From: Planctomycetota bacterium
Lineage (GTDB): Bacteria; Planctomycetota; Planctomycetia; Gemmatales; Gemmataceae
Assembly (NCBI GenBank): GCA_016872595.1
Contig: VGZJ01000008.1
Span: 1 to 48,780, forward strand
Reading direction: 5' to 3'
Length of the DNA stretch: 48,780 nucleotides
Position 1 is the stretch's first letter; every line of letters starts with the position of its first letter. The notes beneath the pieces are model-generated. The model made no database searches, had not been told where the DNA came from, and saw only the letters and a program-made list of their open reading frames with translations. The translations under genes and the position numbers were made by a program. Below, piece after piece: positions 34,048 to 43,725 of the stretch.

Positions 34048-34758
34048 ATGCGCGCGAAGTGGCTCGTTGTGGTGGTGCCCGTGCTGCTGGTGGGCGCGCT
34101 CGGCGCGGCCCCGCTGCCGAAGGACGAGAAGCCGCCCGCGGTCACCGCGGCGCACCGCACGGCTTCGGCTAAGAACCTCCGGCAGATCGGCATCGGGATG
34201 CACTCCTACGCCGACCACAACAAAGAGAAGTGGGCCGACGACATCACCGACAAGGCCGGCCGCCCGCTGCTCTCGTGGCGCGTCGCCATCCTGCCGTATT
34301 TGGACGAGGAGAAGTTGTACAAGCAGTTCAAACTTGACGAGCCGTGGGACAGCGCGAACAACAAGAAGCTCATCGCCAAGATGCCGAAGGTGTACGCGCC
34401 GATCCGCGTGAAGGCCAAAGAGGGCGAGACGTACTACCAGCGGTTCGTGGGGAAGGGCGCGCTGTTCAACGAGAAGGGCGTGGCCTACACGCTCCCGCAG
34501 ATTCCCGATGGCACCTCGAACACGGCGCTCGTGGTCGAGGCCGGCACGCCGGTGGTGTGGTCGCAACCGGGCGACATCCCCTTCAACGCGAAAGCCCCGC
34601 TGCCCGGTCTCGGCGGGTTGTTCGACGGCGACTTCCATACGCTCCTTTGCGACGGCTCTGTCTATCTGTTCAAGAAGAACCCGAACGACGTCGAGATGAA
34701 GAAGGTCATCATGCCCGACGATGGGATGGTGATCGACATCGACAAACTCACCAAGTGA
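34048..34758 (+). CDS. DUF1559-family secreted protein (paralog of 24800-25495)
   Basis: This is a 236-residue protein, ATG 34048, with signal peptide MRAKWLVVVVPVLLVGALGA. It shares the blocks of the first paralog: NLRQIGIGMHSYADHNKEKW, LLSWRVAILPYLDEEKLYKQ, LDEPWDSANNKKLIAKMPKV, IPDGTSNTALVVEAG and the end IDIDKLTK. It lacks the N-terminal pilin-like methylation helix of longer DUF1559 proteins. It follows glgB after 21 bases and may be cotranscribed. Confidence 0.9.
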   Translation: MRAKWLVVVVPVLLVGALGAAPLPKDEKPPAVTAAHRTASAKNLRQIGIGMHSYADHNKEKWADDITDKAGRPLLSWRVAILPYLDEEKLYKQFKLDEPWDSANNKKLIAKMPKVYAPIRVKAKEGETYYQRFVGKGALFNEKGVAYTLPQIPDGTSNTALVVEAGTPVVWSQPGDIPFNAKAPLPGLGGLFDGDFHTLLCDGSVYLFKKNPNDVEMKKVIMPDDGMVIDIDKLTK

Positions 34759-34869
34759 CACCGCGGTTTCTCTTTCAACTTCTCATCGCTTCCCGCGTGA
34801 CAACGGCGCGCGGTTCGGGTTAAATAGCGCGTGTTCCGCCGCCCGAATCCCTTTCCCCCGCCGGAGTGC

Positions 34870-35916
34870 ATGTCCATGCTGCCCGCCGAACAGACCGCGA
34901 ACTGCCCCGAGTGTGAGACCGGCGCGCCCCTCGGCCGCCGCGACTTCATCCGCGTGCTCGGCTCCGCTGCGGCCGTCGCCACGGTCGGGCTGACCCCGCT
35001 CCAGAAGGCCGCTGCCGCCCGCGCCGAAAAGCAGGCACAGGCCGAAGCGATGATCTTCGAACTGTACAAGAGCATGGACTCGGACCAGAAGAAGAAGCTG
35101 GTGCGCGCGTGGGACCACGGCGTCAACAACGGCAAGGGCACCGCGGCCCGTCTCCTCACGCACAACGGCGCGGACGGCAAGTCGCGCATCGGCGAAGAGT
35201 ACAACAAGAAGCAGGTCGAACTGCTCGACAAGATCTTCCGGGCCATCGCCAACGGCGAAGAGGGCTACAAGGCCCTGAGCCGAAACGGGCGATTCGACAA
35301 CAGCAACGACTTCGAGACCATCGGCGCGCTGATCTACGGCGAACCGGTCGAGGGCAAGAAGTTCTCGCTCGTGTTCTGCGGGCACCACCTCACGGTGCGG
35401 TGCGACGGCAACTCCGAAGAGAAGACCGCGTTCGGCGGGCCGCTGTACTACGGCCACAGCCCCAGCGGGTACGCCACCACGAACGTCTTCTACGCGCAGA
35501 CCAAAGCCGCGCAGGAGCTGTTCACGTCGTTCGACGAGGCGGCGAAGAAGGTGGCGCTGGTGAGCGGGCCGAAGTGGAAGGACGAGCACGGCGGCGTGAA
35601 GACGCCGGGCAAGGGCGCGACCAAGCTCCCCGGGCTCGCCTTCGCCGACATGTCCAAAGACCAGAAGGCGCTGACCGAGAAGGTGATGAAGGCGCTGGTC
35701 GCCCCGTACCGCAAGGAGGACGGCGACGAGGTGATGGAGATCGTGAAGGCCAACGGTGGCATGGAGAAGCTGGCGCTGGCGTTCTACGACGAGGGCAAGG
35801 GCACTGCGGCCACGCCGTGGACGTTCTGGCGGCTCGAAGGCCCGGGCTTCGTGTGGAGCTACCGCGCGCTCCCGCACGTCCACACCTTCGTGAACGTCAC
35901 CGCGAAGCTCGCGTGA
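34870..35916 (+). CDS. DUF3500 protein with Tat signal
   Basis: This is a 348-residue protein. I choose ATG 34870 (CGGAG eight bases upstream); an upstream GTG at 34831 is possible. The Tat motif GRRDFIRVLGSAAAVATVG spans residues about 25-43, so the protein is exported folded. The body matches DUF3500: RIGEEYNKKQVELLDKIF, KKFSLVFCGHHLTVRCDGN, FGGPLYYGHSPSGYATTN and WTFWRLEGPGFVWSYRALPH. Function of the family is not known. An intrinsic terminator follows at 35943-35974. Confidence 0.88.
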   Translation: MSMLPAEQTANCPECETGAPLGRRDFIRVLGSAAAVATVGLTPLQKAAAARAEKQAQAEAMIFELYKSMDSDQKKKLVRAWDHGVNNGKGTAARLLTHNGADGKSRIGEEYNKKQVELLDKIFRAIANGEEGYKALSRNGRFDNSNDFETIGALIYGEPVEGKKFSLVFCGHHLTVRCDGNSEEKTAFGGPLYYGHSPSGYATTNVFYAQTKAAQELFTSFDEAAKKVALVSGPKWKDEHGGVKTPGKGATKLPGLAFADMSKDQKALTEKVMKALVAPYRKEDGDEVMEIVKANGGMEKLALAFYDEGKGTAATPWTFWRLEGPGFVWSYRALPHVHTFVNVTAKLA

Positions 35917-35942
35917 CCCGCGCGCCACGAGAACCGCGACCG

Positions 35943-35974
35943 AACGAGGGGCCAGCCGCCCCTCGTTTCGTTTT
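35943..35974 (+). terminator. Rho-independent terminator of the DUF3500 gene
   Basis: AACGAGGGGC (35943-35952) pairs perfectly with GCCCCTCGTT (35958-35967) across a 5-base loop, followed by TCGTTTT. It lies 26 bases after the DUF3500 stop. Confidence 0.8.
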
Positions 35975-36061
35975 GAAGATAGGCCGCGCGGCGCTCACAA
36001 CTGGCGCTGTCGGCGGCGCGCGGATCGGTCACAATCTCCGGTATCTCACGGAGGACGGCCG

Positions 36062-36919
36062 ATGCCGCTGTTCGGAACCCATGTGTCCACTCAGGGCGGG
36101 CTGTCGCGCGCGGTGCCCGAAGCGGTTGCGCTGGGGTGCGAGACGCTGCAACTGTTCACCAAGAACGCCAGCCGCTGGCAGGCCGCGAAGCCCGCTGACG
36201 CCGAGGTGGGCGCGTTCCGCGCGGCCGCGCGCGCCGCAACTCTGCGGTTCCTCACCGCGCACGACTCGTACCTCATCAACCTCGCCTCGCCGGACGACGC
36301 GCTGTTCGCCAAGTCGGTCGCGGCGTTCGTGGACGAGATGGAGCGCGCCGAAGCGCTCGACCTCAGCTACCTCGTGACGCACCCCGGCTCGCACGTAGGC
36401 AGCGGCGAAGACGCCGGCCTCGCGCGCGTCATCGCCGGGTACGAAGAGGTTCACGCGCGCTGCAAGGGCTTCGCCGTGCGCGTGCTGATCGAAACGACCG
36501 CGGGTCAGGGGACCGCGCTCGGGCACCGCTTCGAGCACCTCGGCACGATCCTCGGGCGCGCGAACTGCGCCGATCGAATGGACGTGTGCTTCGACACATG
36601 CCACGTCTTCGCCGCGGGCTACGGGCTCGGCACAGCGACCGACTACGCGGCCACGTTCCAGCAGTTCGACGACGCGGTCGGGCTGTCGCGCCTGAAGCTG
36701 TTCCACGTCAACGACAGCGCGAAGCCGTTCGGGAGCCGCAAGGACCGGCACGCCGGGATCGGGCTGGGCGAGATCGGCGCGGATGCCTTTCGCATGCTCG
36801 TGACCGACCCGCGATTTGCGGACCTGCCGATGATTCTGGAGACCCCGAAAGAGGACGACGCCGGGAACCCGATGGACGCCGTGAACCTCGGCGTGCTGCG
36901 CGCGTTCCGCGGAAAGTAA
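36062..36919 (+). CDS. nfo: Endonuclease IV (AP endonuclease)
   Basis: This is a 285-residue enzyme cutting 5' of abasic sites in base excision repair. The TIM-barrel metal ligands appear in order: FGTHVSTQGG (His), YLVTHPGSHVGSG (two His), VLIETTAGQGTALG (Glu), MDVCFDTCHVFAAGY (Asp and His), LFHVNDSAKPFGSRKDRHAG (His, Asp-x-His) and MILETPKED (Glu). Length and motif order fit the family. It starts after CACGGAGGACGGCCG, which contains a GGAGG site. Confidence 0.95.
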   Translation: MPLFGTHVSTQGGLSRAVPEAVALGCETLQLFTKNASRWQAAKPADAEVGAFRAAARAATLRFLTAHDSYLINLASPDDALFAKSVAAFVDEMERAEALDLSYLVTHPGSHVGSGEDAGLARVIAGYEEVHARCKGFAVRVLIETTAGQGTALGHRFEHLGTILGRANCADRMDVCFDTCHVFAAGYGLGTATDYAATFQQFDDAVGLSRLKLFHVNDSAKPFGSRKDRHAGIGLGEIGADAFRMLVTDPRFADLPMILETPKEDDAGNPMDAVNLGVLRAFRGK

Positions 36920-38676
<1,757 letters not shown>

Positions 38677-38683
38677 GTCTCGA

Positions 38684-38751
38684 GTCGTAAGGTCGAAAGT
38701 CGTAACGTCGGGGACGTTCGGCCGCGACGTTACGACTTTCGACCTTACGAC
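38684..38751. repeat. 27-bp perfect inverted repeat downstream of eno
   Basis: The arms 38684-38710 and 38725-38751 are perfectly complementary (GTCGTAAGGTCGAAAGTCGT and seven more bases), with a 14-base loop. ACCTTACGAC is then partly repeated just outside the right arm. The element fills almost the entire 90-bp gap between eno and the next gene. Eno may terminate here, but no U-tract follows. Confidence 0.88.
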
Positions 38752-38766
38752 CTTACGACGGACGTT

Positions 38767-39357
38767 ATGGACTTCTTCATCGACCCGCCGCGGTGGTGGT
38801 ACCTGCTGCTCGGCGGGTTTCTGGTTATCTCGGGCGCGGTGGCGTCGCAGAAGCAGAGCAAGCGCGCGACGCTCGCGTTCGGCGTCGCCTTCTTCCTGAT
38901 GTTGCTTGCGTTCCTCGTCGACAAGTCGAGCGAAAGCCCGCGCGAAGAGGCCGTGCGCCGCACGTTCATGATCGGCGCGAGCGCCGACGCCAAGAACCCC
39001 GACGCCTTCGTCGAGCACGTCGCGGACACCGTGACCGTTCACACCGCGGACGCCCCGGCCGGCAAGCCCCTGTCGCGCGACGAGCTGAAGAAGCACCCGT
39101 TTTGGGACTTGCTGCGCAAGAACAACGTGAAAGTCTCGGTCGCGGACTTCGCGCGCGAGGACGTGGTCGAGATCGACGCGAACACCATCGAAATCGGGTT
39201 CTTGGGGAAGGGCACCCCGCAAGGCCTGCCCACGATCCCCGTCTACATGAAGGGGACGTTCAAGAAGCAACCGGGCGGGTCATACAAGCTGAGTGCGCTG
39301 AAACTGTACGACCACCTCGACCGGAAGAAGCTCGCGACAGTACCGAACTTCCCGTGA
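38767..39357 (+). CDS. Hypothetical membrane protein with two N-terminal spans
   Basis: This is a 196-residue protein, ATG 38767. Two hydrophobic helices, WWYLLLGGFLVISGAVAS and ATLAFGVAFFLMLLAFLV, are separated by a short basic loop (QKQSKR). The remaining ~135 residues are soluble and mixed alpha/beta, with PDAFVEHVADTVTVHTAD and VYMKGTFKKQPGGSYKLSAL, which could form an NTF2/SnoaL-like fold. I do not recognise the family. It stands between two inverted repeats. Confidence 0.75.
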   Translation: MDFFIDPPRWWYLLLGGFLVISGAVASQKQSKRATLAFGVAFFLMLLAFLVDKSSESPREEAVRRTFMIGASADAKNPDAFVEHVADTVTVHTADAPAGKPLSRDELKKHPFWDLLRKNNVKVSVADFAREDVVEIDANTIEIGFLGKGTPQGLPTIPVYMKGTFKKQPGGSYKLSALKLYDHLDRKKLATVPNFP

Positions 39358-39381
39358 CGGCGATGGGTCTGTTTTGTTGTC

Positions 39382-39648
39382 GGTCGCGGTCGAGCGAGGT
39401 TTTGTGAGCGAGGCCCGACGGCCAGTGAGGTGTGCTTATCCCGCTTGCGTGCCCTCATCCTGTAGCCGGCCTCTGCGAGGCCGGAGCGAACCTCTCGGGC
39501 AAGATCCCACGTCGCCCCGTAACCAAACCTCGCGGTTCGCCCCGGCCTCGCAGAGGCCGGCTACAGAAGAGGGCGAAACCTGCTTCGCAGATGCGCTGAA
39601 CCTTATGGCCGTCGGGCCTCGCTCGCAACACCTCGCTCGACCGCGACC
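39382..39648. repeat. Nested inverted repeats (one palindrome inside another)
   Basis: The outer arms 39382-39424 and 39606-39648 (43 nt, 41 matching; they start GGTCGCGGTCGAGCGAGG) enclose an inner perfect 25-bp pair, 39460-39484 and 39542-39566 (CTGTAGCCGGCCTCTGCGAG and five more), which is extended by GCGAACC/GGTTCGC. The two families are unrelated in sequence. The gap of about 300 bp between the convergent genes 38767-39357 and 39665-41440 holds nothing else. Confidence 0.88.
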
Positions 39649-39664
39649 TACATAGACGGCGCTC

Positions 39665-41440
39665 CTACTTGTACTCCTTTAGCTCCTTGGCGCGCTTGCG
39701 CACGTCGGCGACGAGCGAGAGGAACCGCTTGTCGGCGGTGTCGCCGTACAGGTCCTCGAACTTCTCCGGGCCGATGCCGTTGCGCAGGCCGGTGAGCGCC
39801 GGCAGGTACAGTTCGGCGGGGAACCGTGCCCCGGCGTCGCGCATGATCTCGGCGTCGCGGAAGCACGCGCGCGCGAACGTGATGCCGGTGAACTCGGCCG
39901 CGAGCGCCGGCTCGCAGAACCCGGCGCGGGTGTGCAGGTCGAACATCGCACGGCCGATGGCGACCTTCTCCGCCGCGGTCTCGGACAGGAGCTCGCCCGT
40001 GGCGCACCCGATGAAGAACCGGCGGCACAAGTCGCGCCGCCCCGCGAACGTCGGGTTGCCGAGCACCGCGAGCCGCTCCTTGCGCTCGTCGGCCGTTTCT
40101 AACTCCTTCACCGCGGCGGCCGTGGTCGCGTCGTCGGCCAGCGCGGTGCCGTCGTCGAGCGCGACGCCGAGCGCGATGAGGAACGCGGGGATCATCTCCG
40201 GCCCCTCGCGCTTGCCCGCGGCGTGCGCCGCCGCGCGCACGTACGCCGCGGTCAGTTCGTCGCCGGTCAGTGCGGCAGGTCCGGTGTTGGCCTTCGCGCG
40301 GTCGACGATGGCCCGCAGGACGAACCGCGTCAGGTCGTCGCGCGCGCCGAGCTTCACCAGCGGGCGGTCGGGGCCCTTCGGCTTCGGGTCCGGTTGCTTG
40401 GCAATGTCGGCCCCGAGGTCGTTGAGGTAACTGAGGGCGAGCGCGTCGCCGGGCGCGGCCTTCAGCAGCGCCTTGTACGCGCGTGTGAGTCGGTGCCGCG
40501 CGACCGGGGTAATGGTGCCGAGGGTCGCGCCCGCGTCGGCGCGGCGCTCGTCGGCCCAGATGTTGAGCGCCAGCGCGTTGAGCGGGTCGAGGCGCAGGAC
40601 CGCGCCGGCGCGGAGGATGTAGCCGTCGCCCTGCTTGGCGCGCAGCGCCGAGCCGGGGTCGGGCGTGCCCACGCCGCCGAGCGCGCGCGCGACGTGGTGC
40701 AGTAACACTTCGACGCGCTCCGGCTCGTTCTTCGGCCGCGCCTCGCGCAACAGGACGTGCCGCCCCGCCAGCCCGCGACTCGCGCCGAACGTCGGGTCGA
40801 TCTTGTCGTCCAAGCGGCGGCTCGAATAGCCGACGGCGAGCGACCCGGCCTTCACCGGCACCGCGGCCTCGAAGCTCTTGAGCAAGTCGGTGGTCGTGGT
40901 CGCGTTCGGGTCGGACTTCCACGAATCGAAACCGACCAGTTCGAGCCGGACGCCGGTTCCCTTCTCCAGCGCCGCGGCGACCTCGTCGAACCGCGCGCGG
41001 AGTTCCTTCTTCCACAGTGCCTCGGCGCGCGGCTCGGCGTCGTCCACGTACATCGTGACGGGCACCGTTACCACCGGGTCGCGCTTCGCGCCGTTCAGCT
41101 CGGGGCGGGTGTCGCGGTCGAGCGGCTCGCCCGGTTGCTCCAGCCCTTCGAGGCGCGCGCCGGCGTCTTTGTCCGGCAGGAAAACGAAGGCGTTGTAGGG
41201 GTCGAGCCGGAGGACGTGTGGCTTGCCCTTGGCGGTGAAGGTGAGGTCCGCGGGGCCGCTGACGGTGAATGCCGCGACCTCGTTCTCGCCGAGCTTGTGC
41301 GCGCGCGGCTTAGCGTCCGGTTCGGCCAGCGTGAACGGGATCGCGGTGTCGGTGTAGTTGCCGATCACCACGACCGCGGAGCGGGCCGTGGGCGCGAGGG
41401 GCGCGAGGGCGAGCAGCGCGGCGAAGAAGCGGGTTCGCAT
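39665..41440 (-). CDS. Secreted hypothetical protein with degenerate metzincin-like motif
   Basis: This is a 591-residue protein, ATG 41440, with signal peptide MRTRFFAALLALAPLAPTAR. An N-terminal beta-rich domain (GNYTDTAIPFTLAEPDAK, GENEVAAFTVSGPADLTFTA) precedes a region with VPVTMYVDDAEPRAEALWKK and VRLELVGFDSWKS. Near residue 250, EVLLHHVARALGGVGTPDPG looks like a matrixin/metzincin HExxHxxGxxH site whose Glu and two His are lost. The C-terminal half is helical. I do not know a named family. The arrangement suggests a former metalloprotease-like fold now acting as a binding protein. It is separated from the PHP gene upstream by 71 bases and may be cotranscribed. Confidence 0.78.
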   Translation of the reverse strand: MRTRFFAALLALAPLAPTARSAVVVIGNYTDTAIPFTLAEPDAKPRAHKLGENEVAAFTVSGPADLTFTAKGKPHVLRLDPYNAFVFLPDKDAGARLEGLEQPGEPLDRDTRPELNGAKRDPVVTVPVTMYVDDAEPRAEALWKKELRARFDEVAAALEKGTGVRLELVGFDSWKSDPNATTTTDLLKSFEAAVPVKAGSLAVGYSSRRLDDKIDPTFGASRGLAGRHVLLREARPKNEPERVEVLLHHVARALGGVGTPDPGSALRAKQGDGYILRAGAVLRLDPLNALALNIWADERRADAGATLGTITPVARHRLTRAYKALLKAAPGDALALSYLNDLGADIAKQPDPKPKGPDRPLVKLGARDDLTRFVLRAIVDRAKANTGPAALTGDELTAAYVRAAAHAAGKREGPEMIPAFLIALGVALDDGTALADDATTAAAVKELETADERKERLAVLGNPTFAGRRDLCRRFFIGCATGELLSETAAEKVAIGRAMFDLHTRAGFCEPALAAEFTGITFARACFRDAEIMRDAGARFPAELYLPALTGLRNGIGPEKFEDLYGDTADKRFLSLVADVRKRAKELKEYK

Positions 41441-41511
41441 GGCGGGTCCGGTGTGGCGGGGCGCTCGATCTTAGCACCGGAACCGCGGGCGCGGGAACCC
41501 GAACGCGCCGC

Positions 41512-42837
41512 TTACGGCACGACGGGCTGCGTCCACGCGACCTCGACGTCGCCCTTCGCGTAGGGGTTCGGGTGCGGCTTGCTGCTCGTCACCTTCGCGC
41601 GCACGTACAGTTCCTTGCCGGTGAACGTGTACGTCGGGTTCGCGTCGGTCGACGTGGCAACGACCTTGCCGATGTCCGCGGAGTAGTCGCTGGTTACGGG
41701 GGTTTCCTTGCCGTCCTTGTCCTTGAACGTCTTCGGGGTCGAGGTCAGGTCGGTGCCCTGCATCGTGGCGACGAACTCGGTCTTGTACGTGACCCCGGCC
41801 TCGGCGCGGATCGCGAGCTTCAGGGTCTTGTCGTCGCGGGTGATCGAGTCGAGCACGACGCCGGTGCTGGCGTAGAAGTCGCCGGCCTCAAGCCCCTTCA
41901 CTAGCGAATCGGCGGTGAGGAACGGGGCCTTCACCATCACCCACCCGCGGCCGGGGTTCACCTTGCCGACCGCGAACTCGTGGTACCCGTGGGCGTCGTC
42001 GGTGGCGAGGCCGTACACGACGGGGAGCTTGTGCTTGCCGAGGCGCAGGGCGTTGGTGATGTCCCAGACGCGCTCGCAGCTCGCGTGCTGGGCGTCGCCG
42101 TAGTTCCGCACGCCGGGGTGCCCGTTGAACACCTCGAAGTACTTCAGTTCCTCCGCGAGGAGCATCTCTTCGGCGCGCACGCCCCAACCGTAGTTCGGGT
42201 GGTTGAGGAACGCGATCATCATGCGCCCGCTCTTGGCGCGCTGCTCGCTCACTTGGCGCACGTTGACGCGCACGGTCTCGACGGCGTCCTTGCCGTCGAG
42301 TGGCTTGATCGGGTCGCGCAGGTTGATGCCGTTCATGTGGATCGGGCGCTTGGCGAAGCTGTGCGTGATCTCCTCGGCCGGCACGAGGAGGAACTTCCCC
42401 GGCTCGTCGAACAGGGTGCGGAACTCGGCCAGCGGTTTCAGCCGCGCCTGCTTCTTGTCCTTGTTGGTGCGGAACTCGGCCCACTTCTCGCCGAAGCGCT
42501 CGACGTACTTTTTCGTGGCCTTCGTGCGCGTCGCGTTCGACTCCGCGTCCACCCACTTGTCGCCCTCGGCGAGCAGGTTGTGTTCGGTCAGCGCGAGGAA
42601 CTGGTAGCCGTGCTTCTTGTACCAATCGACGACCATCTCGGGGTAATCGTCGCCGTCGCTCCAGAGGGTGTGCGTGTGGAGGTTGCCCTTCCAGTACGCC
42701 GGGGCCGCGGCGGTGGGTGCGGGTTCGGCCGGCAGTGTGAACCGCGGTTGCGGCACGCGGTCGGGGTTCTGGAACGCGAGCGCTGCGGCGAACGCGGTCG
42801 CGGTGAGGGCGACGGCGGCGAGCGGACGAGCGGACAT
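41512..42837 (-). CDS. Secreted PHP-domain metal-dependent phosphoesterase-like protein
   Basis: This is a 441-residue protein, ATG 42837, with signal/anchor MSARPLAAVALTATAFAAAL. The PHP metal motifs are NLHTHTLWSDGDDYPE (HxH..SDG) and FLALTEHNLL (TEHN), with a further metal-site segment MIAFLNHPNYGWGVRAEEML and GLATDDAHGYHEFAVG (D-x-H). Such proteins hydrolyse phosphoesters or act on carbohydrate-like substrates; the substrate is unknown. The C-terminal part reads as a beta-sandwich (ELYVRAKVTSSKPHPNPYAK). Confidence 0.85.
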   Translation of the reverse strand: MSARPLAAVALTATAFAAALAFQNPDRVPQPRFTLPAEPAPTAAAPAYWKGNLHTHTLWSDGDDYPEMVVDWYKKHGYQFLALTEHNLLAEGDKWVDAESNATRTKATKKYVERFGEKWAEFRTNKDKKQARLKPLAEFRTLFDEPGKFLLVPAEEITHSFAKRPIHMNGINLRDPIKPLDGKDAVETVRVNVRQVSEQRAKSGRMMIAFLNHPNYGWGVRAEEMLLAEELKYFEVFNGHPGVRNYGDAQHASCERVWDITNALRLGKHKLPVVYGLATDDAHGYHEFAVGKVNPGRGWVMVKAPFLTADSLVKGLEAGDFYASTGVVLDSITRDDKTLKLAIRAEAGVTYKTEFVATMQGTDLTSTPKTFKDKDGKETPVTSDYSADIGKVVATSTDANPTYTFTGKELYVRAKVTSSKPHPNPYAKGDVEVAWTQPVVP

Positions 42838-42994
42838 GGCGGCCCTCGGCAGCGGGTGGGGTAAGGGAGAGTATGCGCCTCGCGCGGGACGAACGGAACA
42901 GCGCGCGGCCGTTTTCCACGAACTTTCACGCGCTTGCGGCCCCACCCGCGAGCGCGTAGGCTGGAGCCGGTGCCGTGTCCTGCGAGGGCTGTTC

Positions 42995-43600
42995 ATGAGT
43001 GAGGCCACGCTCCAGAAGTACCCGGACGACCACCCGCCGCCGCGCAAGTTCGTGCTCGTCATCAGCTGCGTCGATTACCGGCTGCTCGACGACCTCGTGC
43101 GGTTCCTGAACCACGAGAACCTGACCAACCGCTACTACCACATCGCGTTCGCGGGCGCGTCACTCTGCCTCTCGAACGCGATCACCGAGTGGCCGGGGCC
43201 GATCTGCGTCGAACCGAAGTTCGAACACTGGCGGGCGACGCTGCACGACCACCTCGGTTCGGTGTTAACGCTCACCGGCTACAAGCTCAGCGACGTGTAC
43301 ATCGTCGAGCACCGCGACTGCGGCGCGTACGAAAAGTTCTTGGGCGTGAAGTACTACCCGCACGACGGCGGGGCGGACTTGAGCAAAGAGGCCGCCGACC
43401 ATGCGACGTTCGCGCACGCGCTCCGGGACGAACTGAAGGAATGGTTCCGGGTGCACTTCGACGGGATCGAGAAGGAGCAGAAGAAGAACACGAAGAAAGA
43501 GAAGAAGGCGAAAGTCCCGTGCGCGGACGATCCGCTTAAGCCGCCGCATACCCACATGTTCCTAATGGGACTGCGCGGCGAGGTCGAACGCATCGAGTGA
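42995..43600 (+). CDS. Beta-carbonic-anhydrase-like protein
   Basis: This is a 201-residue protein, ATG 42995. Zinc ligands and the Asp-Arg dyad of beta-carbonic anhydrases are in place: C25-V-D27-Y-R29 and H106-R-D-C109-G. The surrounding FVLVISCVDYRL and VYIVEHRDCGAY are classical. The middle is divergent, and a Lys/Glu-rich insertion (EKEQKKNTKKEKKAKV) near residues 155-175 is unusual. It may hydrate CO2 or belong to the CA-like subfamily that works on other small molecules. It is divergent from the PHP gene. Confidence 0.8.
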   Translation: MSEATLQKYPDDHPPPRKFVLVISCVDYRLLDDLVRFLNHENLTNRYYHIAFAGASLCLSNAITEWPGPICVEPKFEHWRATLHDHLGSVLTLTGYKLSDVYIVEHRDCGAYEKFLGVKYYPHDGGADLSKEAADHATFAHALRDELKEWFRVHFDGIEKEQKKNTKKEKKAKVPCADDPLKPPHTHMFLMGLRGEVERIE

Positions 43601-43725
43601 GACCGGCGCGCCGCTACGAGGCCGCGAGCAGGTCGGCAACTCGGCCGCGGTGGGCCGCTGCCCGCGACGCGCGCGCGCCGTAAACTTCACCCGTCGCACG
43701 TGCTCCCCTTGCGGTGTCTCGCTCG

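Noticed and set aside
31960-34761. 933-residue minus-strand frame opposite glgB and the DUF1559 gene
   Set aside because: Antisense shadow; GH13 and DUF1559 motifs are on the plus strand.
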